From Neoechinorhynchus agilis (Eukaryota > Acanthocephala), in NCBI GenBank assembly GCA_051530055.1, contig CM121341.1, positions 2,232,001 through 2,296,000 of the forward strand: DNA of 64,000 nucleotides, given 5' to 3'. Numbering within the stretch: position 1 is the stretch's first letter; every line of letters starts with the position of its first letter. The position numbers and the translations under genes were made by a program. This document shows positions 1-11,293 of the stretch, piece by piece. Below the pieces are notes generated by a model, which worked only from the letters and a program-made list of their open reading frames with translations, was not told where the DNA came from and did not search any database.

Positions 1-353
1 ATGATCTACTGGTCATTTTAAGGTATAAAGTAGCCAATAGATTTATTCTCTCTTTTAAAATCATCGGATTTAAATTGAATTTGAATCAAAAGGAATTCTG
101 TAAAATTTGTGCTTAGGCGAGCAAAATTATGAATTTTTGTTCAAAAATATAAAACGTACTCATGTGAAAATTCAATCAATTTTCTTAACTATTTCTGCGA
201 TTTGGTTGGTCTAGAGAAGAAAAGTCGTATAGAATTTTATTGGCGGCCTTTGAGCAAAGTTAATTAAACGCGAAATTCTACTCAATGGAAAAATAATTTC
301 TTTTCGTAGTTTTGCAACCCCAGATTTAAAATTTAAAAAATCTAATCTTATTA

Positions 354-487
354 AATTTTTTCGTCATCTTAATAATCTTGAGAATAATTTTGGCTACATT
401 TTTTGTTTTCGAGAAATGTTCATCTGATTTTCTCCAATTTTTTCGTCATCTAAATAATCTTGAGAAAAATTTTGGCTACATTTTTAA
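354..487. repeat. Two direct copies of a ~50-bp AT-rich segment
   Basis: Positions 354-405 and 437-487 carry nearly the same sequence, beginning with TTTTTCGTCATC and ending with TTTTGGCTACATTTTT. The stretch from 1 to 904 is AT-rich and I see no supported gene in it. Confidence 0.7.
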
Positions 488-904
488 TTACCTTATTTAA
501 GTGGAACTCGAAAACGCGGATTTCAACTAAAACTAAAGGTTATGAGCTCGAAATCTTTATCTGATTTTCTAGAATATTAATGTCATTTATTAAGGAATGA
601 TAGTTGAAAAGTACTTTAAGTATTAACGTAAGTAGACGAATGGCTCTTGGACCAATGCCTTATTGCTTTCGAGAACTCAAATTGTCCCAAATGCCTTGGG
701 TGACACTTAAGTGCTTCCCAAAGATTGTTTCAAAACATTATCGAGGCAATTTCGAAGAAATTTACACTCAATGCAGCGGTCATGATTTGCATGTCAATTT
801 CCTGAGTATCTATAATTTGGCGAGATTATCGGCACTTTCCTTCTCTTGATTAATTTAAATAATTATAGACTGCACAATCTGCAACAGATCACAAATACGG
901 TTCT

Positions 905-3217
905 ATGAAATATTCTTTATCTCAATTAGGACTTTTATTTATGCACGTATTTTTATTGGAATGCAGGGATTATGATGGATACATCAAGCAACTCGTGACT
1001 TCCTATATGACAGGTGAAGTGATCGAAATCGATGATGTTCGGAATCCTTTAGAAGGAATTAAGTGTTCTATATGCAAGCGATCGATAGACTTCATTCAAA
1101 AAACCGTCCGTCAAAATCGTGATTACCGTCTAGACGCTTATGCCAAACTTCTATGTGTGTTTTTATCAGTGAGCGATGTCTTCGATCCAATTTTGGCCAA
1201 TGATTCTTCGGTTGTCGATATGTGGATTGATTTATGCGAACACGCTTATTATTCTTACAAACCTTTCGTAATGACCGTGCTGGAACAATCGAATTTAACG
1301 GGTAGTCAAATGTGCCAGATGATGAGTATTTGCGAAGGAACCGATCCATTGATCGATTGGACCATCCAAATCCCTCCTCCGTTGACAAAAGATAAGGATT
1401 TCAATCTAGTTTCAATGAAAAGTACTATTCCTGACCTCAAAATACTCCATTTGTCCGATATTCATGTTCAGATGAATTACGTTCCTCATAGTCAAGCAGT
1501 CTGTGGAAGACCTGTTTGCTGCATTGGACCAATAATCGGTTAGAACATTATAGTGTTTTAATAAAATCCTATTTTTTCAATTTTAGACGACGACAAAAGA
1601 CAGGCCGGGTATTTTGGAGATCATCGAACATGCGATCTTCCGCCATGGACGCTTGACGGAATATTAGAACACATTTCAAAGAATGAAAGGGTTTGAATCA
1701 TGTAGCTGTTCAAAGAAAACTCACTCGAAATACAGTTTGACATTATATATTGGACCGGTGATGCACCTTCACATCAAATATGGAACCAGAGTTTAGTGGA
1801 TAATGTGAAAGACAATTTATACATTCTTAAACGGTTGAAAAAATATTTTCCCGACAAACCAGTATATTCTACTTTCGGCAATCATGAAAATTGGCCTTGT
1901 AATATGTTTCCACCATCTCGTTTAAATGATAGTCAAGGAGAATTTATGTTTCGGACGATTGCTGCAGAATGGCAAAAATTGGGACGATTACCTTCATCGG
2001 CAACAAAAACTATTGAAAAGTTAGCTTATTTTTTTGTTAAAATTGTAGCAAGTTTCTCGTTTTAGATCTGGAATTTATACGACTTTAATCAAACCTAAAT
2101 TACGTTTGATATCGTTAAATACGAATTTTGCCGCACAGGAAAATTTCTGGCTTTACATTAATCCGCTTGATCCAAATAATCAACTTGATTGGTTGGTACA
2201 AGTGCTTAAGGTTGCAGAGATGAAGCAAGAGAAGGTATTGTACCTTTTTTTGCCTTTAAAATAATTTTTGTAGGTTCACATTATTGGACACCATTTTCCC
2301 GCAAGGACATTGAGTGCTTGGAGCGAGAATTATTATAAAATTGTTAAGAGGCAAGTAAAGACAAAGTAATTCCATTATTAATTTTTTATTGCATAGATTT
2401 AATGATACAATAACATCACAATTTTTCGGACATGAGCACCAAGATTACTTTACTCTTTTTCTAGATCAAAACGACCTTGAGCCGTTCTCTGTAGCCTATA
2501 TGGCGCCAAGTTTGACAACATTTCCTCGCAATGATCCCGTCTATAAAATATTTTCGATCAATTTAAGTTCCACAGATTACGGAGTAAATTTTTCTTTTCT
2601 TTTATAAATTAATCAATTTTATTTAAAGGCGGTTTCAGATCAAAAATCAGTTTTTCTTGATATCAACCAATCGAACGCCAACCAAAACTTGAGATTTTTT
2701 GAAGAAATGAATTTTAAGGTAACATGTTTGCCCCTTCGATATGCAAATTAAATAACACTTGATTCAAAACGGCGACTATTGATCTTAGAAAACACTTGTT
2801 AACTTATTAGGATATCCCCTTAGGTCTTTGCAAACAATCAGTATGGATCATTGGCACCCCGGGCCTTTATTGTTTCATCCGTCTGAAGGCGTTGATTGGC
2901 TATTTACGCCTTGTTGCACAAATTGAAAATAAATTTCGGTCTAAATAAAGTTATAAATTTAGAAAGAGATGAATCTCACCGACCTTAGTCTCAGTTCTTT
3001 GATTGATTTATTACTGAGATCGAGAATGAATAAATTCGTGAATGACGCAATGAACAAACTTATAAGGTAAGATTGCTCTATTTAAAAAAATCAAACCTTT
3101 CTTTTCAGACGCAGATATCACTCTGAGAAACAAACAAGGAACTGTGACTATTCATGCAGGAAGTCATTTGCGTGCTCTATGGTTTCATCCAAGCGTAATT
3201 GGACAGCCTGGTGTTGA
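905..3217 (+). CDS. Acid sphingomyelinase (saposin-metallophosphatase), 9 exons
   Basis: Secreted or lysosomal phosphodiesterase that hydrolyses sphingomyelin to ceramide and phosphocholine. Nine exons join in frame: 905-1538, 1587-1690, 1736-2019, 2066-2234, 2274-2350, 2397-2583, 2629-2718, 2963-3066 and 3109-3217, giving 585 residues (human SMPD1 is about 630). The ATG at 905 starts a hydrophobic leader (residues about 4-18). A saposin-B-like Cys-rich region follows at about residues 45-145, then the metallophosphatase domain with LSDIH, CGRPVCC, WTGDA, GNHE, IIGH and GHEH, so the expected dimetal ligands are present. The C-terminal Cys-rich tail includes CDYSCRK and LTDLS, as in animal ASMs. 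Most introns are 39-53 bp GT-AG; intron 5 (2351-2396) keeps frame only as GC-AG (donor GCAAGT); intron 7 is 244 bp. AATAAA lies at about 3253. The exon model is inferred by eye. Confidence 0.92.
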
Positions 3218-3776
3218 AATTGAGACGGTTGCCACCCTTTGGGTTACCTTCAAATAAATATTTAGAATGTTTCAATTTTTGGGACCTAATATCTGTGGCG
3301 GCAATGCATTTACCGCAACTACCGAACCCTATGAGACTTCCACATAACTTCGAGAATTGAATGGAGTATACGACTATAGTGGTTATAATGGAGTTTACTT
3401 ATTGTCTTCGCTTGGTCTTTAATCATCTGGGTCGTTTGATGGCGCCGAGGATTTAAAATTACAAATTTAATCGGGTCATTGTACGCTCCAATATAAATAA
3501 TGTATCCGACTCTTTGTGAAAAAAAAGAGAGGAATTTTTAAACTTAAATAAAAGGCACCAGTTTGACGAGGTAACAGATAGAACGCCAGGACAATTATCA
3601 ATTCTAATGTCTCAAGCATCACCTTCTCACCATTGGAGACTGTCTTGAAAGTGTGTGCGAAATGTAACAAATAATAAACGTAGGTTTTTTAATCGGCTTG
3701 AAAAATTAAAGTTAACGTACAAAGTATTTTTACATGCAAACTTGATGATGGTGGTGATGATGATTCATTTACATTA
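3218..3776. other. Intergenic, shared 3' sides of two convergent genes
   Basis: It holds the sphingomyelinase polyadenylation signal (about 3253) and the 3' flank of the SOX gene on the other strand. A short open stretch on + at about 3110-3255 overlaps the last sphingomyelinase exon in another frame and looks fortuitous. I see no further gene. Confidence 0.5.
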
Positions 3777-5384
3777 TCAGCGATGTCTTCTATTGCCTGA
3801 TTGTTGTTGAGAATCACTGCTATCACGGTTATGTCCGTTTTGTTGCTGCCCGCTGCTTTGTGATTGGGGAAAATAGTACTGAGTGTCAATTTGAGGAGCG
3901 TCATAAGAAGGATACCCCAAAACACTGGATTGAATTGAAGTGCTCGGCGGCGCGATGGCTTGCAGTGAATCAGTTATTTGTTGCGTACCACTGGACTGGC
4001 CGATGGTTCCATTTTGATTGGAATAAATTTGTCTTACCGAATGCAGCGGCTGTCTCGGTAAAGACTGATAGGTCGATTGCTGCTGACTGTTATTCAGATT
4101 AAAGTACGTATTATCGACCTGTTGTTGTTGTGGATATTGTTGTTGTTGTTGTTGCTGCTGCTGGTGATGAAGGGAACTAAAATTGCTGTATGAACCATAA
4201 GACATTTGAGTTGCGTTAATGGCATAAGTCTGATTTGTGAGACTTCTTGCCTGGTTCATTAAAAGTTGAGGCTGGTAAACAGGAGTGTGCAGTGAGTTTG
4301 CCATTGTCGGCGTTGGCACCGATGTGGTTGGAGTTACAATCGGAGCTGAGGGTAAAGTTTGCGGTTGTTGATAATACCAGTATAGATTATCGGCAATCAT
4401 GCTTTGATCGACATTCTGTGGCTGAGCCGTATATCCGTTAACGGCACGAGGATTCATGTAACTCTGTACTGCATTTGTGTCCCCAGCGTTGTTGTATGAA
4501 TATATCGATGTCGGATCAAACGCTGACACTGAATGGTTAGGTACAAACATTCGAGAATGCTGAGCCGCCATTTGCTGCAGATTCACATATTGATTTGTCG
4601 ATATGGATGGAACTGTCATATCGCTTTGATTATTTTTTTTATTACTTTTGGACGGTTTTCGTCGTGGTCGATATTTGTAATTTGGATGCTCTTGAGCATG
4701 CTGTTCTCTTAAAGATTGAGCTTCCTTTTTAAACGGTTTCCGTTGTTCATCCGACATGTGACGCCATTCAGCACCTAACATTTTACTGATTTCAGAATTA
4801 TGGAGTTTAGGATTATCGCTGGCGATTTCTCTTCGTCGAAGTCTTGCCCAAACCATAAATGCATTCATTGGCCGTTTCACATGATCTGGATCTTTCCCTG
4901 CACGATGTCCATTTCGTATAAGTGGATTAGTGAGAGAATGCACTCCACTATTGCCAACCAAAATCGCTGATTGGTTTGGTAAATCCATTGTTCCAAGATT
5001 GATTCTATCTTCATCATTGTCTGAAGGTGGTTTAGGCGTAGGTCCCGGTCGCCCCCTACCATTGTCATTATTTAAATGTCCTTCAAACTCGTCCATATCA
5101 ATGTATCCAAGAACCCGCTCGGTTTGAACTTGAAGCGAATTAAACGTATCAGACGCCCGATTGTGATTTTCTGCATTTGTGATTTGACGTTCTAATTGGC
5201 TGACTTGTTGTTGTTGTTGTGTAGGAATGGAAAAATATTCTTCAATTGCGTTTTCGGTAAAAGGCGTGATTTCAGGCAGTCCACCAAGGACTTGCGTAAG
5301 AAAATCATCTTGTTCAATTCGTCCTCGTTTAGCAGCATCTTCATTTTCATCAGCCGCTTCATTAGCCTGACGTTTCGATCTCAT
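3777..5384 (-). CDS. SOX-family HMG-box transcription factor
   Basis: Nuclear sequence-specific DNA-binding protein of 535 residues in one uninterrupted reading frame. The HMG box spans about residues 168-243, starting [18 protein letters not shown], with [13 protein letters not shown] in the middle and [11 protein letters not shown] at the end; the RPMNAFMVW signature is diagnostic of SOX proteins. The box resembles group B/SRY-like boxes most, but subgroup assignment needs a tree. The N-terminal 165 residues are acidic and polar with a short Gln run (about 56-60). The C-terminal half is rich in Gln, Asn, Ser, Tyr and Pro, with a longer Gln run (codons near 4130-4165), typical of activation regions. 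The gene is convergent with the sphingomyelinase. Upstream on the minus strand (5385-7100) is a gene-free, less AT-rich region that may hold its promoter. Confidence 0.9.
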   Translation of the reverse strand: MRSKRQANEAADENEDAAKRGRIEQDDFLTQVLGGLPEITPFTENAIEEYFSIPTQQQQQVSQLERQITNAENHNRASDTFNSLQVQTERVLGYIDMDEFEGHLNNDNGRGRPGPTPKPPSDNDEDRINLGTMDLPNQSAILVGNSGVHSLTNPLIRNGHRAGKDPDHVKRPMNAFMVWARLRRREIASDNPKLHNSEISKMLGAEWRHMSDEQRKPFKKEAQSLREQHAQEHPNYKYRPRRKPSKSNKKNNQSDMTVPSISTNQYVNLQQMAAQHSRMFVPNHSVSAFDPTSIYSYNNAGDTNAVQSYMNPRAVNGYTAQPQNVDQSMIADNLYWYYQQPQTLPSAPIVTPTTSVPTPTMANSLHTPVYQPQLLMNQARSLTNQTYAINATQMSYGSYSNFSSLHHQQQQQQQQQYPQQQQVDNTYFNLNNSQQQSTYQSLPRQPLHSVRQIYSNQNGTIGQSSGTQQITDSLQAIAPPSTSIQSSVLGYPSYDAPQIDTQYYFPQSQSSGQQQNGHNRDSSDSQQQSGNRRHR

Positions 5385-8300
5385 CTAAATTTGGAAGCGA
5401 AAAACTGAATAGATTGCGCATTTTCATCTATTTTTTTTCTACTAAAAGACCGAATATTTGCTATTTTTAGTCTTGAGAGTAGGGTGATACTTAGAAGTGG
5501 ATGTACTGAAGGAGGTGATGTGTACACGGCTAGTGAAATGCTCTGAGAACAATGGTGTACCTTAACACGCGCGTGTGTAAGGAGGATCTTCACCGTTCGG
5601 GTTCCTGCCAATTGAATTAAACGGCGAGGAAATGATGGCAGCGACGTACAGTTCGTCTCTTCGGGAAGAGTGTACGACTGCACTCGAATACAATAGCATA
5701 AGTCTGATGAATGGGAGGAAAGGGAAAAGGGGAACCGTGTGCTGCTCCCTCGCCAAAGCGTAACACCATGCAGACGCAGGAGTGCAAAAGAAGTAAAGAT
5801 ACAGAGGGTGCAGAAAAATATGAGTAATTTTCTGCGACTGTCGCGTAACGACAGAAACTTGCTCTAAAAAATTCCAGTACTTCTAGTAAGCCTATTTAAG
5901 CTTATTGGCCCGCTAACTAACTCCAAACAGACTAGCACTCGCGCTAACTACCTAGAGACACAATTTATACGCCGCCACACTCCGTGCCATAGGCGCTCGC
6001 ATCAACAATTAGAATGCAGGATAGAAAGACGCCGCTGCGTGGCAACCAATAAAATATGAGAGTCGCATAATCAATGGCGTAGAACGATTCCACGTGCGTG
6101 ACATTAAAGGACAAGGAGGACACTAAAAAAGAAAGTTATTTACAGCACAACGAGTTGCGCAACTCGAACTTGATGCAACCAAGACTTTAAAATTAAAACT
6201 ACAAAAACACTTCCTGTAAATAACGCGAAACAATTCTGGGTTCAAAAGAAGCGATATTAATTTTTGCCATCTTCACTTGTTTCAATTATATCAATTTTTT
6301 TCAGTCTTGCTTTTATCTTACCGACTTATCGTGTACGAAAATTATTTTCAGACGAAAAAAAAAGTATTATCTACACATTTTGTGTACGAACCTGTTGAAC
6401 GTTGGCACTCATTTCCATTGTTATTCTAGCAAACTTTACACTATCTTGAGTGAGAGTTTGCACAGTCCGTCGAACCGTAGTAGTATGCGCGTTCGCTAAG
6501 TAATCCCATCAACACTTTCTGCACTATGCCAAATCCAGCCAATCAGCGTCCGAGGTTGTATATGATGGATGATGTACTTGATCGGTGCGTCGGCGAACAA
6601 AGTCGGCATCTAGAGGAGTGCTTCGAAGGGTATGGCGGTGGGTGAGTTGGTTCGGGAAGAAGAATTTCTTCTAGTTTCCTTTATATATTCTTGAGGACAA
6701 AGACGCGAGGGGTTAATTGTAGGGGAAGAAGTTGAAAGGGTGGGAGCTTGTGTGCGTTTGTATTCTTGTAAGACATGTGTAGACGTCGAGGAAAATTCAG
6801 AGTATTTTGAATGAAATAAAGGGGTTCTTTGTAGCTCTACAACACATGCAAACCACATCCACACACACACACAGTTTGATGAAAGACCTGTGTCGCTCGA
6901 AAAGACAAAAGACCCGGAAAGCGTTTGTGTGTGCTCCTCGGCATATATGTGCGGTGGTGGTGATTGTCTAACGGTTCTGATGGTGGTAAGCGACAACTTT
7001 CACTCTCGAAAAACAATGCATAAGAAATTTTAGTTGGGGTGACTAGCGATGCCAAGTCATACTCGATACATATGTGAGTTTTTTACGTCGACAAAAAAAA
7101 AGAAGTTCATGAGTCAAACGGAACACTAAACTCCCTGCTATTTGGAAAAAAACACTCTGAAGCATCGTTGCGCAACAACCATAACATTGATGAGATAATC
7201 TAGCCGCCAAGAATCCTCAAGTACACTACTGAAATTACTTAATGTCATTCTTATCGGACTTTTCAACCTATTCTTAGGAAAATAAAAAAAATTTCGCAGG
7301 TGTCAAAATAACCACAATCTTACAGTCAATAATGTACGTTTGAATTCTTTAATTATTGGCTTAGACCGTATGAAGGTGCGTGAAATTTCTGGGTGTGTCT
7401 CAAATTCTCTAATTATTATAATAATCATCTTTCATTAAAAACGAGACACGTCGAACTTTAATTGTGATTAGTTGGCGAATTTTCAGGAAGTATACGCACT
7501 AAATCAGACTTTTAATAATTAATTTTTAGTTCATTGTCTTGTTATGAGAAGCTCGATGCAGTTCCAGATTTGCACTTGACACTTTGACGCTATACCAAAT
7601 TCAATTATTCAAATCCAATTCTTACAAATTGAGAAATATCATTTGACACATACATGCACAATTCAAACCCGATTTTTTCTATATGTGTGTGTGTGTATTG
7701 ATGATGGATAAATATTATGAATATATTACTCGATTCAATATTGCGATGTCTCATGTCCGGCTCTTTTAATAAATCGGCTCCAAGACGATCTACACACTTC
7801 CTTTTAGACCGTCCAAGTGTGCTTTATCGACTTACTTAAAGGTGCTATTACTAAAGAACCCTCTCAGCCGCGTACTTGAAAATAAATCTAAAAGTCCGAC
7901 TACCACCAATGTGAAAAATCGTTCCAAGTTATCTGTAGATGTGTAAAGGCGACTTTTTAAACAATTGATCAAAGTTACGTGGGAAAAAAGAAAAAGATAA
8001 GCAAACATTTTTAGGATTGCGCAATAAAGCTTTTAAAATGCTTTTAGTTTTAAATTGCCAATAAGGACGTTTCCTACGTTTGTAGGCCGTTATTATAAGA
8101 GCTAATTGATTGCAAAATTTAAATTCCTAGAGTCTTCATAATCAGACATTTGTCTAATGCATACCCGCTGTCGCTGATGGCGAACAATAGAAATTTTAGC
8201 AAATTGATGGAGACTAGTAATGCGGGTTGAGATCAAAGTACGAATCCAATGTTTCTGTAATTGCATTCTTTGTCTTTTAATCGGTGACTGATTCCTCCTG

Positions 8301-9990
8301 CGGCGATGAAATTATCCGGTGTATTAACTCATGTTGCCGAAAGGACGGTGCAAACTCAACCTTGCATAATGCTCGTCTCAGCGACAATATGGCGCTCATG
8401 AAAGGCGAACGAGACCGACTTAAATCTTTAAGTCAGTAAATGTTCGATAAAATCAACCAATTGATTAAATCTCATTGCCTCACTTCTTCGCATTTAATCA
8501 GTCAATTTTTTAAAGAGTCATAAATTTAAAAGCTTGAGTAATTTTTAGTGCTTGTGTTTTCCCTGAAGTAGTTTAACTGAGTCATAAAACGTGGGCGTTC
8601 TAAAAAGCACCACGCTGAGTTTTGAAAATGAGTCTTGTGTTGACATTGAAAATTGCGCCCCTGGGAGCTTGTAAAGGGGCGTGGATTTGTTTAACAATGA
8701 TCAACGGCTAAACGAATTCCCGCTGAATTTTAATTACAGTGTCTTCTCTCTTTTTAATTTTAGCAACACTGCACTACTTTGAATATGTCAGATTTTGCAC
8801 TTTTCAATTCATAGTATAAATTATTGAGAATTGTTTCATTGCTTTTAAGTGAAAAAAATGGTGCGAAACCTGATTGGATGCCGCATCTTTGATCTTAATA
8901 AGATTCCCACCACTCGCTGACGACATTAAAAACTTTTCAAAGTGAAAGATTCGTTAGTTTATTAATTAAAAAAATACGAGAATCAATTTTAATTTCTTTT
9001 TTACTCCAGTTTCATTTATTAAAAAAATTTCATTCGGTATTTTCTTAATTTTCATAAAGGTTATTGTTCATCACGCTAAATGACATCAGGGAAAATGTTT
9101 GCGAGAATATGAAGCGGTCGTTGATTGCGTTGACAATCACCCGAAAAATCGAAATTAAATTATCTATATAAATTTATATTGAATCTATCGCAAAGGTCCT
9201 ATTTTCGATTTAATGCTTTTAGAATTTAAAGTGCGACGTCTGTACCAATGAATCAATTATACCATGGAAGTTTTAGATAATGTGGTATCCAATGTCACAG
9301 TGAATTAAAACTCTCCAAACGAAAGGATTTTATGCATCGGGTCGTGCAAGGTTTGCATTTGGGCGATTAAAATAGAAAGTTGAATTCGAAGAAAAAGTTA
9401 TAAATTTTCTTGGATTGGATTAATTTTATAGAACTGTTTACTTTTCCAAACTTCTCTATGATGAAGTTGAAGTAAAGAGCATTTGATGCATTGTATAACA
9501 ATTTAAATTTGCGATTGTCATATATTCATAAATCCGTGTTTAAGAATGTATGGATAATCTTTATAGAAAAGATTTGTAACGAATGCGATTGGATGCATTG
9601 CATTTTTAAGAGTCTCACCGTCAAAGTCCACGTGAAATTGTCCGTCGACTTTGTTATTCATATCTATTACCTAGAAAACATGATCCCTCTATTCCTTTAA
9701 CATCTCTAGTGACTTTGGCATTAATTTCAAAGCTAACGGCCATCTTTAGAACTTTATCATCAGTTCAATTACCTGTCAACTTTTTCCTCGCGTAAAAAGT
9801 AAAGCCTGTTAATATTTGGTCTCGGAAACCCAAATATTATCCCAGAGGTGAATTGTGCCAAGGTTTACTCAAGATCACAGAAGCAAGTAATTGGTAAATA
9901 TTCTAGAATCTAAGTATGTAAAGTCTGCGATATTCTGGAAAGATTTAAATCAACATGACTCAACGTCCGAAAACCTCTTTGAATTGTAAA
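5385..9990. other. Long gene-free region upstream of the SOX gene
   Basis: No coding region is supported. The part from 5385 to about 7100 is less AT-rich than the surroundings and sits directly 5' of the minus-strand SOX gene, so it is the natural place for its promoter and enhancers; that is inference. Short dinucleotide repeats occur at about 6856-6872 (CA) and 7683-7696 (TG). No tandem array or clear transposon was recognised. Confidence 0.5.
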
Positions 9991-9997
9991 AATCAAA

Positions 9998-10486
9998 TCA
10001 TTTATTGCCACACGTAAACATCCATAAGTTCTTATCTTCTACTACCCAACGCTTCATAATCGCGATTGCACAGCGACAAGCTGATAGCGTCGATATTCCA
10101 TAACTAAGAATCAAATATCGAGCGAACGATTTCCAACACTTGCTTTCCATTCGCTCGAATAGGCGATATAAGTCATCGGCGTTTTTTATTCCTCGTAGAA
10201 TAAATCGTCTTGCGTTGCCATTTATGCCTGGTACTCGAGTTAATCTAATTCTTCGTAAATTCACATTTAAAAGCAGATTTGATTCTTGCGATGTAAACAT
10301 ATAGCAGTTTGGACTAATGCTTTCAATGCAAGCTATAACGTTGTTCCATTCTTCAATGCTTTTGAGCGTCAAAATATCCTCCTTTGCTTTGGATTCAGTG
10401 CTTTTTGTATTTTCTTGTTCGCTGTTAGATTTTGCCTTTGTTAAAAAAGGATTTTTGAGCTCAGATACGTCGCGAATATGTGGCAT
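9998..10486 (-). CDS. Unrecognised single-exon protein, 162 aa
   Basis: Open frame from an ATG at 10486, 162 residues. I do not recognise the family. The N-terminal third is charged and Ser/Lys/Glu-rich (about residues 15-40). The rest looks like a mixed helical domain with RRIRLTRVPGINGNARRF in the centre and a C-terminal CRCAIAIMKRWVVEDKNLWM stretch rich in aromatic and basic residues. It lies head-to-head with the short + strand gene at 10823, so the pair may share the ~340-bp region between them. No membrane segment or signal peptide is evident. The start is the only ATG near the 5' end of the open frame. Confidence 0.6.
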   Translation of the reverse strand: MPHIRDVSELKNPFLTKAKSNSEQENTKSTESKAKEDILTLKSIEEWNNVIACIESISPNCYMFTSQESNLLLNVNLRRIRLTRVPGINGNARRFILRGIKNADDLYRLFERMESKCWKSFARYLILSYGISTLSACRCAIAIMKRWVVEDKNLWMFTCGNK

Positions 10487-10822
10487 TGATTTTGTTGCAA
10501 TCGAGTGTTACCGTTAAAATAAGATTTTCTCGGTTTCTATGGTGACCAATCATTTTAAGGATTATTTTCTGAATATAGAATTAAAAACTAACCGTTTTGT
10601 CCTTCAATCCTTCACATAATAAAAGACCGTTCACCATTTTCGATGAAAAATTTCATATTCAAAGGGGTGAAAATATTAAGAAAAGTGAAAATCTGCTAGC
10701 TAATGAAGGAAAAGGGCTGAGAACTTTAAGCGCCTTTCTGCTAAAAAATCGTCTCAGGCGAAAACATACAGAATATGAGGATTAAATTACTTGTATCGAA
10801 TCTTTGTGAAATAACTAACAAA

Positions 10823-11074
10823 ATGGCTCAAAATAAGGACCAATACATTTTGACCGATAAAGAAATTCGTTGGTCTGGACGATCTCCGCATGACTTGAGC
10901 AATTCAAAATACAAAAAGTTTCTGGATGCCTTGTGCTCATTCGCATTTGAGAAAACATACAATGAGTGCTCATGCATCTACTTGGCATTGTTCAAATTTT
11001 TGTACCCGTCGTTACTTGTTTCGATAATCCTATTTTTTACAAACAAACAAAAAAGAGAACTACAACACAAATAA
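10823..11074 (+). CDS. Small protein with C-terminal membrane segment, 83 aa
   Basis: The ATG at 10823 sits in a good animal context (ACAAAATGG). The 83-residue product begins MAQNKDQYILTDKEIRW, has a polar, charged first half, then a hydrophobic stretch (YLALFKFLYPSLLVSIILFF, about residues 54-73) and a short basic, Gln-rich end. That layout fits a tail-anchored or single-pass small membrane protein. An AATAAA-like signal overlaps the end (about 11070). I do not recognise the family. An open frame starting further upstream (from about 10597) has no ATG and ends just before this one, so I prefer the shorter gene. Confidence 0.5.
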   Translation: MAQNKDQYILTDKEIRWSGRSPHDLSNSKYKKFLDALCSFAFEKTYNECSCIYLALFKFLYPSLLVSIILFFTNKQKRELQHK

Positions 11075-11293
11075 ACATTCGTTGGTTGCATTATTAGCTA
11101 TAAAACTGTTAAGCGCACTTTAAAAGAGAACCTTTCATCAATTTGCGCCGAAATGATTTGTTTAAAATAGTTTGAATTCTAAAGATCCATAAATCTTTAA
11201 GTGAAAAAATTTTCAATCACTCTAAAATTCCAAAACTCAGCACTCGATATAATATTTACCACGCACGCGCGTACATGAACACAAGTTCGTTCA

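Noticed and set aside
6610-7055. Overlapping open frames on the minus strand upstream of the SOX gene
   Set aside because: They cross a CA repeat, overlap each other in different frames and show no protein-like pattern; the region fits a promoter better.
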